Below, piece after piece: positions 1-8,859 of a DNA stretch of 52,884 bases. How positions within the stretch are numbered: position 1 is the first letter of the stretch; each line of letters starts with the position of its first letter. This DNA comes from Streptomyces jeddahensis. Lineage in GTDB: Bacteria; Actinomycetota; Actinomycetes; Streptomycetales; Streptomycetaceae. The stretch lies in assembly GCF_001642995.1 (NCBI RefSeq), contig NZ_LOHS01000077.1, forward strand, positions 1 to 52,884. The letters run 5' to 3'. Position numbers and translations under genes: made by a program. Below the pieces are notes generated by a model that was not told the origin of the DNA, did no database searches, and worked only from the letters and a program-made list of their open reading frames with translations.

Positions 1-32
1 CGGTGGAAGCCACCGCGGCCGCCTCCCTGGCG

Positions 33-581
33 TTAAGCCCGCCGGAAGCTCAACGTCTCCCCCAACGCTCCCGCCCTCCACAAGTCGTTGCACGCCTCCG
101 CCATCCGGTCCAGGCCGTCCACGACCTGCCCCCACACGATCCCCGGCACCCAGCCCACATCACCGTTGAGCAGCAGGTTGTTCCGCTCGTAGAACAGGGC
201 CAGGTCGACGACCGTCGTGCCCGCCCGGACGTCGGCCGCCGGCTCGTAGCCATACGCCTGGGTGCCCAACTCGGTGCCGGAGAAGGAGAAGTAGCAGAGG
301 TCGCCGGGGATGGGGGTGACCGTCGGGTTCTCGAGAGGGGGTTCCTGGGCGGCGAAGGCCGGGAAGAGGGCGTAGATCTCGTTCCTGGCGTACTTCGCGT
401 GGTAGACGTCGCCGCCGAGCGGCAGCGCGTCCCACACCGCCGCGCAGGTGAGCGGAGCCCGGTCGTCGAGCAGCTTCGCTGTGCAGTGCACTCCCCGTTT
501 GGTGAGGGCGACTTCGATGAAGCGGTCCGTGCCATCCACGAACCGGTCCGTGCGATTCATCCCGTCCGTACGATTCGTCAT
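33..581 (-). CDS. DUF3830 family protein
   Basis: This is a 182-residue protein recognised as DUF3830, a cyclophilin-like beta-barrel family often found beside amino-acid or ectoine catabolism genes. Its biochemical role is not established. The family core starts near residue 20 (RFIEVAL) and includes PLGGDVYHAKYARNEIY and the glycine-rich segment FSFSGTELGTQAYGYEP. The gene is divergent from ehuB and shares about 120 bp of upstream DNA with it, so co-regulation with the importer is plausible. The N-terminus is odd: residues 3-19 repeat NRTD/GTDRF, and the underlying DNA (524-578) is three imperfect copies of one short unit. The ATG at 581 has no strong ribosome binding site, so the real start could lie further inside the gene. 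Confidence 0.75.
   Translation of the reverse strand: MTNRTDGMNRTDRFVDGTDRFIEVALTKRGVHCTAKLLDDRAPLTCAAVWDALPLGGDVYHAKYARNEIYALFPAFAAQEPPLENPTVTPIPGDLCYFSFSGTELGTQAYGYEPAADVRAGTTVVDLALFYERNNLLLNGDVGWVPGIVWGQVVDGLDRMAEACNDLWRAGALGETLSFRRA
524..578. repeat. short imperfect direct repeats in a 5' coding end
   Basis: Three imperfect copies of a unit built on ggtccgtgc lie at 524-532, 545-560 and 563-578; the last two extend through cgattc. They encode the repeated NRTD/GTDRF residues at the N-terminus of the DUF3830 protein. This looks like replication slippage rather than a conserved protein feature. Confidence 0.6.
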
Positions 582-699
582 GGACCCATCGTCCCCATGA
601 GGTCAAGACCGCCCCATACGGCACGCACAAGCTCTGGGCAAAGATCACGGGCGCAAACTCGTCCGAATACTTTGTATGTTCTCGGGTAGCCGCGCGCCC

Positions 700-1623
700 A
701 TGGCTCCGACAAGACGAGACCAACAGGAACGACGAGGTGTGCCACGGGGTGAACCACGGCACGTGGGACGGCGGACCCTGCTGACGGGTGCCGCCGCGCT
801 CGGTGCCGCGGCCGCCGTGGGAGGTGCCGCGGGCTGCAGCCGGGTGCAGGAGGGTGACGCGCTCGCGCGGCTGCGGTCGCAGGGCACCGTGCGGCTCGGT
901 ATCGCGGGAGAGATCCCGTTCGGATACATCGGCACGGACGGTGAGTTCACCGGCGAGGCACCGGAACTCGCCAAAGTGATCTTCAAGCGGCTCGGCATCG
1001 ACAGCGTCCAGCCCGTGGCCACAGAGTTCGGCTCCCTCATACCGGGCCTCAACTCGCAGCAGTTCGATGTCGTGTCGGCCGGCATGTACATCAACAAGGA
1101 GCGCTGCCAGCAGGTCATCTTCTCCGACCCCGAGTACCAGATGCTCGACGCGTTCATCGTGCGCAAGGGCAACCCGAAGAACCTGCACAGCTACGAGGAC
1201 GTGGTGAAGGCCAAGGCGAAGTTCGCCACCGGCACCGGATACGCCGAGATCGACTACGCCGTCTCCGCCGGTTACCCGGAGAAGGACATCGTCATCCTGC
1301 AGGACCAGGTGGCCGGGCTGAACGCCGTCGAGTCGGGCCGCGTCGACGTCTTCGCGGGCACGGCGCTCACCACCCGCGAAGTGGTCAAGAAGAGCCGGAA
1401 GGCCGAGGTGACCGCGCCTTTCGCGCCGATCGTCGACGGAAAGAAGAAGATCGACGGCGGCGGCTTCGCCTTCCGTCCCGTGGACACCGAGCTGCGCGAC
1501 GCCTTCAACCGGGAGATCCACAAGATGAAGGCGAGTGGCGAACTCCTGCGGATCCTGCGGCCCTTCGGGTTCACCGAGAAGGAGATGACCACGATGACGG
1601 CGAAGGAGCTCTGCGCCGTATGA
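700..1623 (+). CDS. ehuB: ectoine/hydroxyectoine-type ABC transporter substrate-binding lipoprotein
   Basis: This is a family 3 (polar amino acid/ectoine type) solute-binding protein. The N-terminus has a twin-arginine (GRRTLL), a hydrophobic stretch and a lipobox ending in AAGC, so it is probably a Tat-exported lipoprotein on the outer face of the membrane. The mature part begins ALARLRSQGTVRLGIAGEIPFGYIG and continues with the usual bilobal fold. Start choice is uncertain: ATG 676, ATG 700 and GTG 739 are all in frame, and 700 is used here. The stop overlaps the ehuC start by four bases (ATGA), so it heads the ehuBCDA operon. Substrate assignment rests on overall resemblance to EhuB and on the ehu gene order; another polar amino acid remains possible. 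Confidence 0.85.
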   Translation: MAPTRRDQQERRGVPRGEPRHVGRRTLLTGAAALGAAAAVGGAAGCSRVQEGDALARLRSQGTVRLGIAGEIPFGYIGTDGEFTGEAPELAKVIFKRLGIDSVQPVATEFGSLIPGLNSQQFDVVSAGMYINKERCQQVIFSDPEYQMLDAFIVRKGNPKNLHSYEDVVKAKAKFATGTGYAEIDYAVSAGYPEKDIVILQDQVAGLNAVESGRVDVFAGTALTTREVVKKSRKAEVTAPFAPIVDGKKKIDGGGFAFRPVDTELRDAFNREIHKMKASGELLRILRPFGFTEKEMTTMTAKELCAV

Positions 1624-2390
1624 CCACCGGACTGTGGGAACACTGGGTCCTTCCGGGCATCTGGATCACCATCCAGCTGACCCTCTACAGCGCGGCGCTG
1701 GCCGCCGTGGTCGCCTTCGCCGTCGGCGCCGCCCGCACGCACCGCTCGAAGGCCGTCCGCTTCCTCGCGGGTTTCTACACGGAGATCTTCCGCGGCACGT
1801 CGGCCCTGGTGCTGATGTTCTGGATGTTCTTCGTGCTGCCGCCGCTCGCGGGCTGGCAGCTGGTCCCGATGTGGGCGGCCGTCCTCGCGCTCGGCCTGTC
1901 GTACGGGGCGTACGGCGCGGAGATCGTGCGCGGCGCGCTGAACGCGGTGTCGCCGGCTCAGCGCGAGGCGGGGGTCGCGCTCAGCTTCACGCCGTGGCAG
2001 CGGATGCGGCTGATCCTGCTGCCGCAGGCCGTGCCGGAGATGATCCCGCCGTTCAGCAACCTGCTGATCGAGCTGCTCAAGGGCACCGCGCTGGTGTCCC
2101 TGCTGGGGATCGGGGACGTCTCCTTCGCCGCGTACCTGGTGCGCCTGGCCACGCAGGACAGCGCGCAGATCTACACGATCTCGCTCGTCATCTACTTCGT
2201 CCTCGCGTTCCTGCTCACGCGCGGCATGCGCGCCCTGGAGCGCAAGGCCAAGGCCGGGATCGGGCAGAAGTCCGAGCCCGTGTTCAAGGGCCTGTCGCTG
2301 CGCCGCCCGGCCGGGCGCGCGCGTGAACTCGAGCCCATGACCCGCGGCGGAGGCGCCTCGATGAACGCCGGTACCGGAGGTGCTTCATGA
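1620..2390 (+). CDS. ehuC: ectoine-type ABC transporter permease EhuC
   Basis: Inner-membrane permease of the HisMQ/GlnP type. It shows several hydrophobic segments and the cytoplasmic EAA loop around residues 112-140 (EAGVALSFTPWQRMRLILLPQA), which docks on the ATPase EhuA. Its start overlaps the ehuB stop (ATGA) and its stop overlaps the ehuD start (ATGA), so translation of the three genes is probably coupled. The C-terminal 40 residues after the last membrane segment are polar, Arg/Gly-rich and not part of the conserved permease domain. Confidence 0.88.
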   Translation: MTTGLWEHWVLPGIWITIQLTLYSAALAAVVAFAVGAARTHRSKAVRFLAGFYTEIFRGTSALVLMFWMFFVLPPLAGWQLVPMWAAVLALGLSYGAYGAEIVRGALNAVSPAQREAGVALSFTPWQRMRLILLPQAVPEMIPPFSNLLIELLKGTALVSLLGIGDVSFAAYLVRLATQDSAQIYTISLVIYFVLAFLLTRGMRALERKAKAGIGQKSEPVFKGLSLRRPAGRARELEPMTRGGGASMNAGTGGAS

Positions 2391-3037
2391 ACTGGGACTG
2401 GTCGGCCGTCGCCGATTTCCTGCCGAAGTTCTGGGACGGCGTCCTCACGACGCTGCAGGCCCTGGTGCTCGGCTCCCTCATCTCCTTCACCCTGGGCCTG
2501 GTCTGGGCGATCGCCTTCCGCGCACCCACCCGCTTCATACGGTGGCCGGTGGGCCTGATCACGGAGTTCATCCGCAACACCCCGCTGCTGGTGCAGCTGT
2601 TCTTCCTGTACTTCGTGCTGCCGGAGTGGGGCATCCAGTTCTCGGCCCTCACCACCGGCGTCATCGCGATCGGCCTGCACTACTCGACGTACACCGCGCA
2701 GGTCTACCGCGCGGGCATCGACGCGGTGCCGGCCGGCCAGTGGGAGGCCGCGACGGCGCTCAGCCTGCCCGCGCGCCGCACCTGGTTCGCGGTGATCCTG
2801 CCGCAGGCCTTCCGCCGCGTGGTCCCGGCGCTGGGCAACTACGTGGTCGCGATGCTGAAGGACACCCCGCTGCTGATGTCCATCGGCGTGCTCGAGCTGC
2901 TGCAGCAGGCGCGTCTGGAGGGCGCGGCGACCTTCCAGTACACCGAGCCGCTGACCGTCGTCGGCATCGCCTTCATCGTCATCGCCTACCCGGCTTCCCT
3001 TCTCCTGCGATCCCTGGAGCGACGCCTTGTCCGCTGA
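2387..3037 (+). CDS. ehuD: ectoine-type ABC transporter permease EhuD
   Basis: Second permease of the importer (216 residues), paired with EhuC. It begins MNWDWSAVADFLPKFWDGVLTTLQALVLG, typical of this family, and carries the EAA loop EAATALSLPARRTWFAVILPQA at about residues 122-143. The 3' end overlaps the TTG start of ehuA by 11 bases. It is expected to form a heterodimeric pore with EhuC. Confidence 0.88.
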   Translation: MNWDWSAVADFLPKFWDGVLTTLQALVLGSLISFTLGLVWAIAFRAPTRFIRWPVGLITEFIRNTPLLVQLFFLYFVLPEWGIQFSALTTGVIAIGLHYSTYTAQVYRAGIDAVPAGQWEAATALSLPARRTWFAVILPQAFRRVVPALGNYVVAMLKDTPLLMSIGVLELLQQARLEGAATFQYTEPLTVVGIAFIVIAYPASLLLRSLERRLVR

Positions 3038-3845
3038 CACCAACCCCCTCGCAAAAGACCTGGCCAACCCGCCCGTGGACGGCAGCGAGCTGATCCGCTT
3101 CGACAAGGTCACCAAGCGGTTCGGCGCCACCACGGTGCTCGACGAGCTCGACTTCTCGGTCGCCTCCGGCAAGCACGTCACGCTGATCGGCCCGTCGGGC
3201 TCCGGCAAGACGACGATCCTGCGGCTGCTGATGACCCTGACCCGCCCCGACGAGGGCACGATCAAGGTGAACGGCGACTACCTCACGCACGAGGAGAAGA
3301 ACGGCAGGCTGGTCCCGGCCGGCGAGAAGCACATCCGCGAGGTCCGCAAGAACATCGGGATGGTCTTCCAGCAGTTCAACCTCTTCCCGAACATGAAGGT
3401 GCTGCGCAACATCACCGAGGCGCCCGTCACCGTCCTCGGCATGTCGAAGGACGAGGCGGAGGAGCGGGCCCGCGAGCTGCTCGACATGGTCGGCCTCGCC
3501 GACCGCTGCGACGCGTACCCGACCCAGCTGTCCGGCGGGCAGCAGCAGCGCGTCGCGATCGCCCGCGCGCTCGCGATGCGCCCGCAGGTACTGCTGCTCG
3601 ACGAGGTGACCTCGGCCCTCGACCCCGAGCTCGTCGCCGGAGTCCTGGACGTCCTGCGCGACATCGCCCGCTCCACGGACATCACCATGCTCTGCGTGAC
3701 CCACGAGATGAACTTCGCCCGGGACATTTCGGACCAGGTGTTGATGTTCGACTCCGGCCGTGTCATCGAATCCGGGACACCCGAAAAGATCTTCGGTGAT
3801 CCGGAGCAGGACAGGACGAGGGAATTTCTCAGCGCCGTCCTGTGA
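3027..3845 (+). CDS. ehuA: ectoine-type ABC transporter ATP-binding protein EhuA
   Basis: The 272-residue ATPase drives the EhuBCD importer. Walker A (GPSGSGKT) is at residues 55-62, the signature LSGGQQQ at 168-174, and Walker B with catalytic Glu (LLLDE) at 189-193. DEVTSALDPE replaces the commoner DEPTSALDPE, a variant I recall in EhuA-type ATPases. The only suitable start is TTG at 3027, inside the end of ehuD. It is the last gene of the operon; 199 bp separate it from the iclR-type gene. Confidence 0.9.
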   Translation: MSADTNPLAKDLANPPVDGSELIRFDKVTKRFGATTVLDELDFSVASGKHVTLIGPSGSGKTTILRLLMTLTRPDEGTIKVNGDYLTHEEKNGRLVPAGEKHIREVRKNIGMVFQQFNLFPNMKVLRNITEAPVTVLGMSKDEAEERARELLDMVGLADRCDAYPTQLSGGQQQRVAIARALAMRPQVLLLDEVTSALDPELVAGVLDVLRDIARSTDITMLCVTHEMNFARDISDQVLMFDSGRVIESGTPEKIFGDPEQDRTREFLSAVL

Positions 3846-4044
3846 GGCCCGGTGATCGCCGACGGCAATCTCCGAGGCAGTGGCGCCGGAGCATGACTGT
3901 GGCATATGCCAGGGTGGCGCGTTCCTGCTGAGGGCCATGGAACGCGCCACCTAACTCGTCAACAACCGGTCCGCAAGGGCTGGTTGGCGGCTATCGTGGT
4001 ACGGAGCCCAGCTGTCCGGAACAGGCCCATAGCAGGGGGAAGCC

Positions 4045-4803
4045 GTGGCGCTGAAGCACGAACCGACCGTGCCGCACCACTCGGTGCAGCAAACCTTGCG
4101 TCTCCTGGAGATCATCTCCCGGCGGAGCACCGGCGCGACCGCCGCCGAGCTCGCACGGGACACGGGGCTGCCCGCGGAGCGACTGGCCCCGATGCTGCGA
4201 ATACTGCGCCGCGAGGGGTACATCGAGCGGCTGGCCGACGGCGCGTACATCGCGGGCAATGCCCTGACCAGGCTGAGCTCCGCCCAGGGCCGCGACCAGG
4301 CCCTGCGTGAAAAACTCCAGCACACCCTCGACAAGCTGCGCGACTCGGTCGGCGCCGCGGTCTATTTCAGCCGGTACGTCGACGGCGAGATCCGCGTCAC
4401 ACAGTACGCCGACAGCCCGCGCACCCCGAAGGTCAACGAGTGGGTGGACTTCCGCTCCGCCGCGCACGCCAGCGCGATCGGCAAGAGCCTACTCGGCCAG
4501 CTCGACCTGAACGGCCGCCGCGATCACCTCTCCCGCCACAAGATGGCCCGGCTCACCTCGCGGACGATCACCAACGAGCGTGTCCTGCTCAACAGGCTCG
4601 ACGCCCAGCCGCCCACGGTGCCGGTGCTCGACCTGCAGGAATACGCGGTGGGCACGGTCTGCGCGGCCGTCCCGGTCACGGCTGGCGCCGCCGTCGGCTG
4701 CCTCGCCCTCTCCCTCCCGATCGAGCACGCCTACCGCCTGCGCCAGGCGGCGGACACGCTCAACCGGGAGGCGGCACCGGTGGTGCTGTCGCTGGCGATC
4801 TAG
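4045..4803 (+). CDS. IclR family transcriptional regulator
   Basis: 252-residue regulator with an N-terminal winged helix-turn-helix (residues about 12-70: QQTLRLLEIISRR, ATAAELARDTGLPAERLAPMLRILRREGYIERL) and a C-terminal GAF-like IclR effector domain (SAAHASAIGKSLLGQL is the typical ligand-domain motif). GTG start at 4045. It lies directly downstream of ehuBCDA on the same strand, so it is a candidate local regulator of that importer; this is inferred only from position. Confidence 0.88.
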   Translation: MALKHEPTVPHHSVQQTLRLLEIISRRSTGATAAELARDTGLPAERLAPMLRILRREGYIERLADGAYIAGNALTRLSSAQGRDQALREKLQHTLDKLRDSVGAAVYFSRYVDGEIRVTQYADSPRTPKVNEWVDFRSAAHASAIGKSLLGQLDLNGRRDHLSRHKMARLTSRTITNERVLLNRLDAQPPTVPVLDLQEYAVGTVCAAVPVTAGAAVGCLALSLPIEHAYRLRQAADTLNREAAPVVLSLAI

Positions 4804-4820
4804 GGGGTCGGAGTCCTGCC

Positions 4821-4855
4821 GAGAGCCCCGGGCGTGCGGCACGCCCGGGGCTCTC
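4821..4855. terminator. hairpin terminator after the iclR-type gene
   Basis: A perfect 16-bp stem (4821-4836 with 4840-4855) with a 3-nt loop starts 17 bp after the iclR-type stop codon. There is no U-tract, which is usual for Streptomyces terminators. Confidence 0.8.
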
Positions 4856-5000
4856 GCATGTCCTGGAATTACAAGAATCACTGGGCACCACGCCTCGGTG
4901 ACCCCGGGATTACAGGGCCCTGACGGGGCGGGATCGTCCCGGTGCCCGCAGGTGGTCACGAGCACCCCTCGGGACCAGGTAGTATTTTCTTCGTCAGCAG

Positions 5001-5074
5001 GCGCCGCTAGCTCAGTTGGTTAGAGCAGCTGACTCTTAATCAGCGGGTCCGGGGTTCGAGTCCCTGGCGGCGCA
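5001..5074 (+). tRNA. tRNA-Lys (anticodon CTT)
   Basis: A complete cloverleaf can be drawn: acceptor stem GCGCCGC/GCGGCGC, D stem GCTC/GAGC, anticodon stem GCTGA/TCAGC with loop CTCTTAA (anticodon CTT at 5035-5037), and a T arm containing GGTTCGAGTCC. The discriminator is A and CCA is not encoded. An identical gene lies at 20037-20110. Confidence 0.97.
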
Positions 5075-5097
5075 CTAGCGATCAAGTCGCTGACCTG

Positions 5098-5127
5098 GGG
5101 CTTCTCGGTTTTCCGAGAAGCCCTTTT
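5098..5127 (+). terminator. terminator of tRNA-Lys gene 1
   Basis: An 11-bp stem (5098-5108 with 5113-5123) with a TTTT loop is followed by TTTT, a classical intrinsic terminator 24 bp after the tRNA. A 9-bp outer inverted repeat (gcgatcaag at 5078-5086, cttgatcgc at 5134-5142) encloses it. Confidence 0.88.
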
Positions 5128-5331
5128 CGCTTTCTTGATCGCGTATGGGGCTGGATGCGGCCATTAGTTTGCACGGCTGCGCTCCCCTCGAGAATCGCGT
5201 AACCGACCGTGCCCGAAGTCGAAACGTCGAGTTCACAAGCGCGCAAGCTTCGTGGCTCCTCATAGCGGGCAACCCGCAGATCACGGGCGTACGACTTCCC
5301 GTTGATGCGGGACAAGCAAGAGGTGCACGCG

Positions 5332-6522
5332 ATGGCCGAACTCCGTGTGCTGTCGGTCTACGAGGGCTTCTTCTCCGGAGGAGCCCGGATCGTTCACAGC
5401 GATGTCGTGATGGGGCTCCACGAGGGCGGGCAGCGGCATGCGGTGCTGAGTATCAACGGCGAGATGCACCGCGAGGCCACCACGCAGCGTATGGAGGACG
5501 ATGCCTGCTACCGGTCGCTGACGGCGGCCGGAGTGCAGGTCAGCACGCTGGGGCGGGGCCTCGGCGCCGCCCCGGGGGCGTTCACCGGACCCGAGCTGGC
5601 GGCGACGGCCCGCGCCGCGGCCGGCGCCGACGTCGTCCTGTCGCTGAAGGAGCAGCCGCTCGGGCTGCTCAACCAGGCGGGCCTGCCGCGCAGACCCGTC
5701 GTGGTGTGCCTGCACCGCTCCGACCCGGAGAACCAGGGACCGGCCCTGGACGACCTCAGGCGGGCGGTCGCCGACGGCAGGATCGCGGCAGCGATCTGCT
5801 GCGCGGAATCGACCCGGGCGGCGTATGAGGCCGCAGGCGTCCCGGCCGGGCTGCTGCACGTCATACCCAACGGCGTGGACCTGCTGCGGTTCCGCCCCGA
5901 CCCGGCGCGCCGGGCCCTGCTGCGGACGGCGCTCGGCATCCCGCAGGACGCGCCCGTCGTCGTCTTCGCGGCGCGCTACGCCGCCATGAAGAACGTCCCG
6001 CTGTTCCTGCGTGCGGCCCGGGCCTGGCTGGGCCGTGAGAGGGGCGGCCACGTCCTGATGTGCGGCGCCGGCATGACCGCGGCCAACCCCGGTCTGCGTA
6101 CCGACATCGAGGCCGCCCTCGGTGACGAGCCGCGGCTGGCGGAGCGGATCGCCCTGCTGGGGGTGCGGCGCGACATGGAAACCCTGTACGCCGCCGCCGA
6201 CGTGGTGACCCTGACCTCCTCCTCCGGCGAGGCGGCACCGCTCAGCCTCATCGAGGGCATGATGTGCGGCGCCGTACCGGTGGCCACCGACGTCGGCGAC
6301 TGCGCCGCGCTCGTGGCCGGACGCGGACACCTCACCCCGCACGACCCCAACGCCATCGCCCTGGCCTGGGACGAGGCGGCGGCCCAGCGCGCCCGCTTCG
6401 CGCCGGCCCTGGCCCGCAGCCGGGAGCGGTTCAGCCGGACCAGGATGATCGCCGCCTACGCCCACCTCATCGAACAGATCCATGCCGGCGCCGACCGGGC
6501 GCCCCTGCCCGAGCCCTTCTGA
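5332..6522 (+). CDS. GT4-type glycosyltransferase
   Basis: A retaining glycosyltransferase with a GT-B fold. The N-terminal acceptor domain begins AELRVLSVYEGFFSGGARIVHSDVVMGLHEGG. The linker motif IPNGVDLLRFRP and the C-terminal donor domain with SSSGEAAPLSLIEGMMCGAVPVATDVG (the E-x7-E region that binds the nucleotide sugar) identify family GT4. The start is placed at ATG 5332 because an AGAGG sequence lies just upstream; earlier in-frame starts at 5302 and 5305 would add nine or ten residues. Acceptor and sugar cannot be told from the sequence. It stands alone between the tRNA and the conservon. Confidence 0.82.
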   Translation: MAELRVLSVYEGFFSGGARIVHSDVVMGLHEGGQRHAVLSINGEMHREATTQRMEDDACYRSLTAAGVQVSTLGRGLGAAPGAFTGPELAATARAAAGADVVLSLKEQPLGLLNQAGLPRRPVVVCLHRSDPENQGPALDDLRRAVADGRIAAAICCAESTRAAYEAAGVPAGLLHVIPNGVDLLRFRPDPARRALLRTALGIPQDAPVVVFAARYAAMKNVPLFLRAARAWLGRERGGHVLMCGAGMTAANPGLRTDIEAALGDEPRLAERIALLGVRRDMETLYAAADVVTLTSSSGEAAPLSLIEGMMCGAVPVATDVGDCAALVAGRGHLTPHDPNAIALAWDEAAAQRARFAPALARSRERFSRTRMIAAYAHLIEQIHAGADRAPLPEPF

Positions 6523-6570
6523 GACCCCGGCGGGCGCTCCCTTCCGCAGCTGGTTCGGCAGGATTTCACA

Positions 6571-6585
6571 ACGTACCTGGTACGT
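6571..6585. promoter_or_regulatory. palindrome upstream of the conservon
   Basis: A perfect 15-nt palindrome (acgtacc-t-ggtacgt) lies about 136 bp upstream of the chosen cvnA start, in the 199-bp gap after the glycosyltransferase. It could be an operator or part of the promoter region; no regulator can be assigned. Confidence 0.4.
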
Positions 6586-6721
6586 CGGTGCGATTACGTC
6601 ACCTGAATGAGAGTGGCGTAGGGTGTCGACGCATTTAACTGCCCGATCACGTAAGCGTGTTGTCAGGCAGCCTGCGGTGCGTCGGTGTGTGTGTCCGTAC
6701 TGGCTGATCGAGAGGACTCCG

Positions 6722-8392
6722 ATGCCTGAACCGACCTATGCAGCGCGCCCGACCGCCGGTCACCCGGCGGCCGCGGCCCCGACACGGCCACGCAAGAGAC
6801 ACAGCAGGTCTCCGGCCCAGGATCCCCCGCTGGACTCCGCCACCCGATCCCGTCTCCTTCGACTCGCCCTCCTCCCCGTAGCCGCCCTCGCGGTGGTCTT
6901 CGCTGCCGTCGTCATCGTGCTGCTCCTCCAGGAGGGCACCGCCGGCGCCGCCATCTGGGGCGTGCTGGCCGCGGCCGTCGTTCTCGGCTGCAGCTGCCTG
7001 GCCGGCGCCGTGATCGCCGCCAACGCCGAGGCCCGCGCGGCGTCGCGCCGGTACGCGGCCCTGCACCAGCTGGTCGCCGGTGGCCAGGCGGAGCTCAAGG
7101 ACATGGTGCGCCGTGTGGAGCGCGGTGAGCAGCTGGAGCAGCCGCCCTTCGCCCGTCACACCCCGCCTGAAGCGAGCGCACTGGACCGTCTCGCGCACGA
7201 GATCGCCGTCCTGCGGTGGAGCGCCGCCGCAGCCCTCATCGAGGTGGCCCTGCCCGCCGCGCCGCCCAAGCCGGAGGGCGAGGGCAAGGAGAAGGCCGAG
7301 GTCTTCGCCAATCTCGCCCGACGGCTGCAGTCTCTCGTCCATCGCGCGATCGGGGAGATCGACGAGCTCGAGCACGAGGTCGAGGACCCCGAGTTGCTCA
7401 AGCGCCTCTTCCAGGTCGATCACCTGCTCACCCGCAACCGGCGCTACGCGGAGAATCTCGCGGTGCTCGGCGGCGCCGTCTCCCGCCGCCAGTGGAGCAA
7501 GCCGGTGAGCCTGATGGAGGTGCTCAGGTCCTCGATCGCCGAGGTCGAGCAGTACTCCAGGGTCAAGCTCGTGCCGGAGATCGAGGGAACCCTCCACGGC
7601 CACGCCGTCGCCGACGTGATCCACCTGCTGGCCGAACTGGTCGAGAACGCCACGGTGTTCTCCAAGCCGCACACGAACGTGCTCCTGAGCTCGCAGAAGG
7701 TCACAGCCGGGCTTGCCGTGGAGGTCGAGGACCGCGGCCTCGGCATGCAGCACGAGGACCAGATGCGGTTCAACGCGCTGCTCACCAACCCGCACGACGT
7801 CGACATCAGCAAGCTCCTCGCAGACGGCCGCATCGGACTGTTCGTGGTCGCCGAACTGGCCCGTCGGCACGGCATCGCCGTACAGCTGCGTCGGAACATC
7901 TATGGCGGCGTCCAGGCCGTCGTCGTCATCCCCCACCGGCTGCTCGGTGACGAGCCTGACGAGGCGCCGCGGCAGGCGGCAGCCGACATGCCCCGCCCCG
8001 CAGCGGCAGTCCCCGTCCAGCGGACTGTCGTTCAGGCGGCGCCCGCGGCACAGCCTCTGGCCGCTCACCCGGCGGTGGCGCAGCCGCTGCCCGAGGTGCG
8101 TCACGTGACCACGTCGGCGCCCGTACCGCAGCAGCATGCGCCGGCCGCCGAGCCGGCCCGGCAGCGGGACTACGGTTCGGACTACCACGTCGAAGACCAG
8201 GAAGGGCGGCCGGAGCTGCCCAAGCGCCACGCCCAGCAGCACCTGGTGCCGCAACTCCGGGAGGAACCCGGCACTCCCACGACCGGGGAGGAGCAGGACG
8301 TGGAGCCCAGCATGCGCAACTGGACCGCTTTCACGGGGGGCTTCAATCGTGCCGAGGACGCGGGCGAGACTCCGTCGGACGGCTCTCGCTAG
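6722..8392 (+). CDS. cvnA: conservon sensor-like histidine kinase/ATPase CvnA
   Basis: Membrane-bound first component of a conservon, the actinobacterial G-protein-like signalling operon. The start at 6722 has a good ribosome binding site (GAGAGGA). Two closely spaced membrane helices (about residues 45-69 and 78-99) leave almost no extracytoplasmic loop. A helical region follows, then a HATPase domain with N-box AELVENATVF, G1 DRGLGM and G2 DGRIGLFVVAELARRHG. No clear phosphoacceptor His block is evident, as is common in CvnA. The C-terminal 150 residues are Pro/Ala/Gln-rich and look disordered. Known CvnA proteins interact with the roadblock, DUF742 and GTPase partners encoded next. Confidence 0.88.
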   Translation: MPEPTYAARPTAGHPAAAAPTRPRKRHSRSPAQDPPLDSATRSRLLRLALLPVAALAVVFAAVVIVLLLQEGTAGAAIWGVLAAAVVLGCSCLAGAVIAANAEARAASRRYAALHQLVAGGQAELKDMVRRVERGEQLEQPPFARHTPPEASALDRLAHEIAVLRWSAAAALIEVALPAAPPKPEGEGKEKAEVFANLARRLQSLVHRAIGEIDELEHEVEDPELLKRLFQVDHLLTRNRRYAENLAVLGGAVSRRQWSKPVSLMEVLRSSIAEVEQYSRVKLVPEIEGTLHGHAVADVIHLLAELVENATVFSKPHTNVLLSSQKVTAGLAVEVEDRGLGMQHEDQMRFNALLTNPHDVDISKLLADGRIGLFVVAELARRHGIAVQLRRNIYGGVQAVVVIPHRLLGDEPDEAPRQAAADMPRPAAAVPVQRTVVQAAPAAQPLAAHPAVAQPLPEVRHVTTSAPVPQQHAPAAEPARQRDYGSDYHVEDQEGRPELPKRHAQQHLVPQLREEPGTPTTGEEQDVEPSMRNWTAFTGGFNRAEDAGETPSDGSR

Positions 8393-8430
8393 CCGCAGGC
8401 ACCGTCACTACCAGGAGAAGAACGTCACCA

Positions 8431-8859
8431 ATGAGCGAATTCCGTTCCACCGGCCAGGAACTCGACTGGCTCCTGCAGAACCTGCTTGCCACGGTGCCAG
8501 GCACGCGACATGCGCTGCTGCTGTCCTCTGACGGGCTGAAGAAGGCCGCCGTCGGACTCACCGACGACGACGCCGACAGCCTGGCCGCCATCGCTTCGGG
8601 GCTGTCCTCGCTCGGCAAGGGCGTCGCGGGCCGGTTCGGCGGCGGCGGCCAGGTGCGCCAGGTCGTCGTGGAGGTCGACACCGCGTTGCTGTTCGTGTCC
8701 TCGGCGGGTTCAGGCGCGGTCCTGGCGGTCCTCGCCGGGCCCGAGACCCTTCCCGACGTCCTGGGATACGAGATGGGGATGCTGGTCAAGAAGGCCCGCC
8801 CGCACCTTGCCACGCCCGCCCGCCGAGCGACGAACGTGCCCCTCGATGCGGGGTTCTGA
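8431..8859 (+). CDS. cvnB: roadblock/LC7 domain protein CvnB
   Basis: 142-residue roadblock/LC7 protein (ELDWLLQNLLATVPGTRHALLLSSDGL; LAAIASGLSSLGKGVAGRFGGG). Roadblock proteins act as dimeric partners or activators of MglA/CvnD-type small GTPases. A ribosome binding site (AGGAGAAG) precedes the ATG at 8431. It lies 38 bp after cvnA, and its end overlaps cvnC by 14 bp. Confidence 0.92.
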   Translation: MSEFRSTGQELDWLLQNLLATVPGTRHALLLSSDGLKKAAVGLTDDDADSLAAIASGLSSLGKGVAGRFGGGGQVRQVVVEVDTALLFVSSAGSGAVLAVLAGPETLPDVLGYEMGMLVKKARPHLATPARRATNVPLDAGF

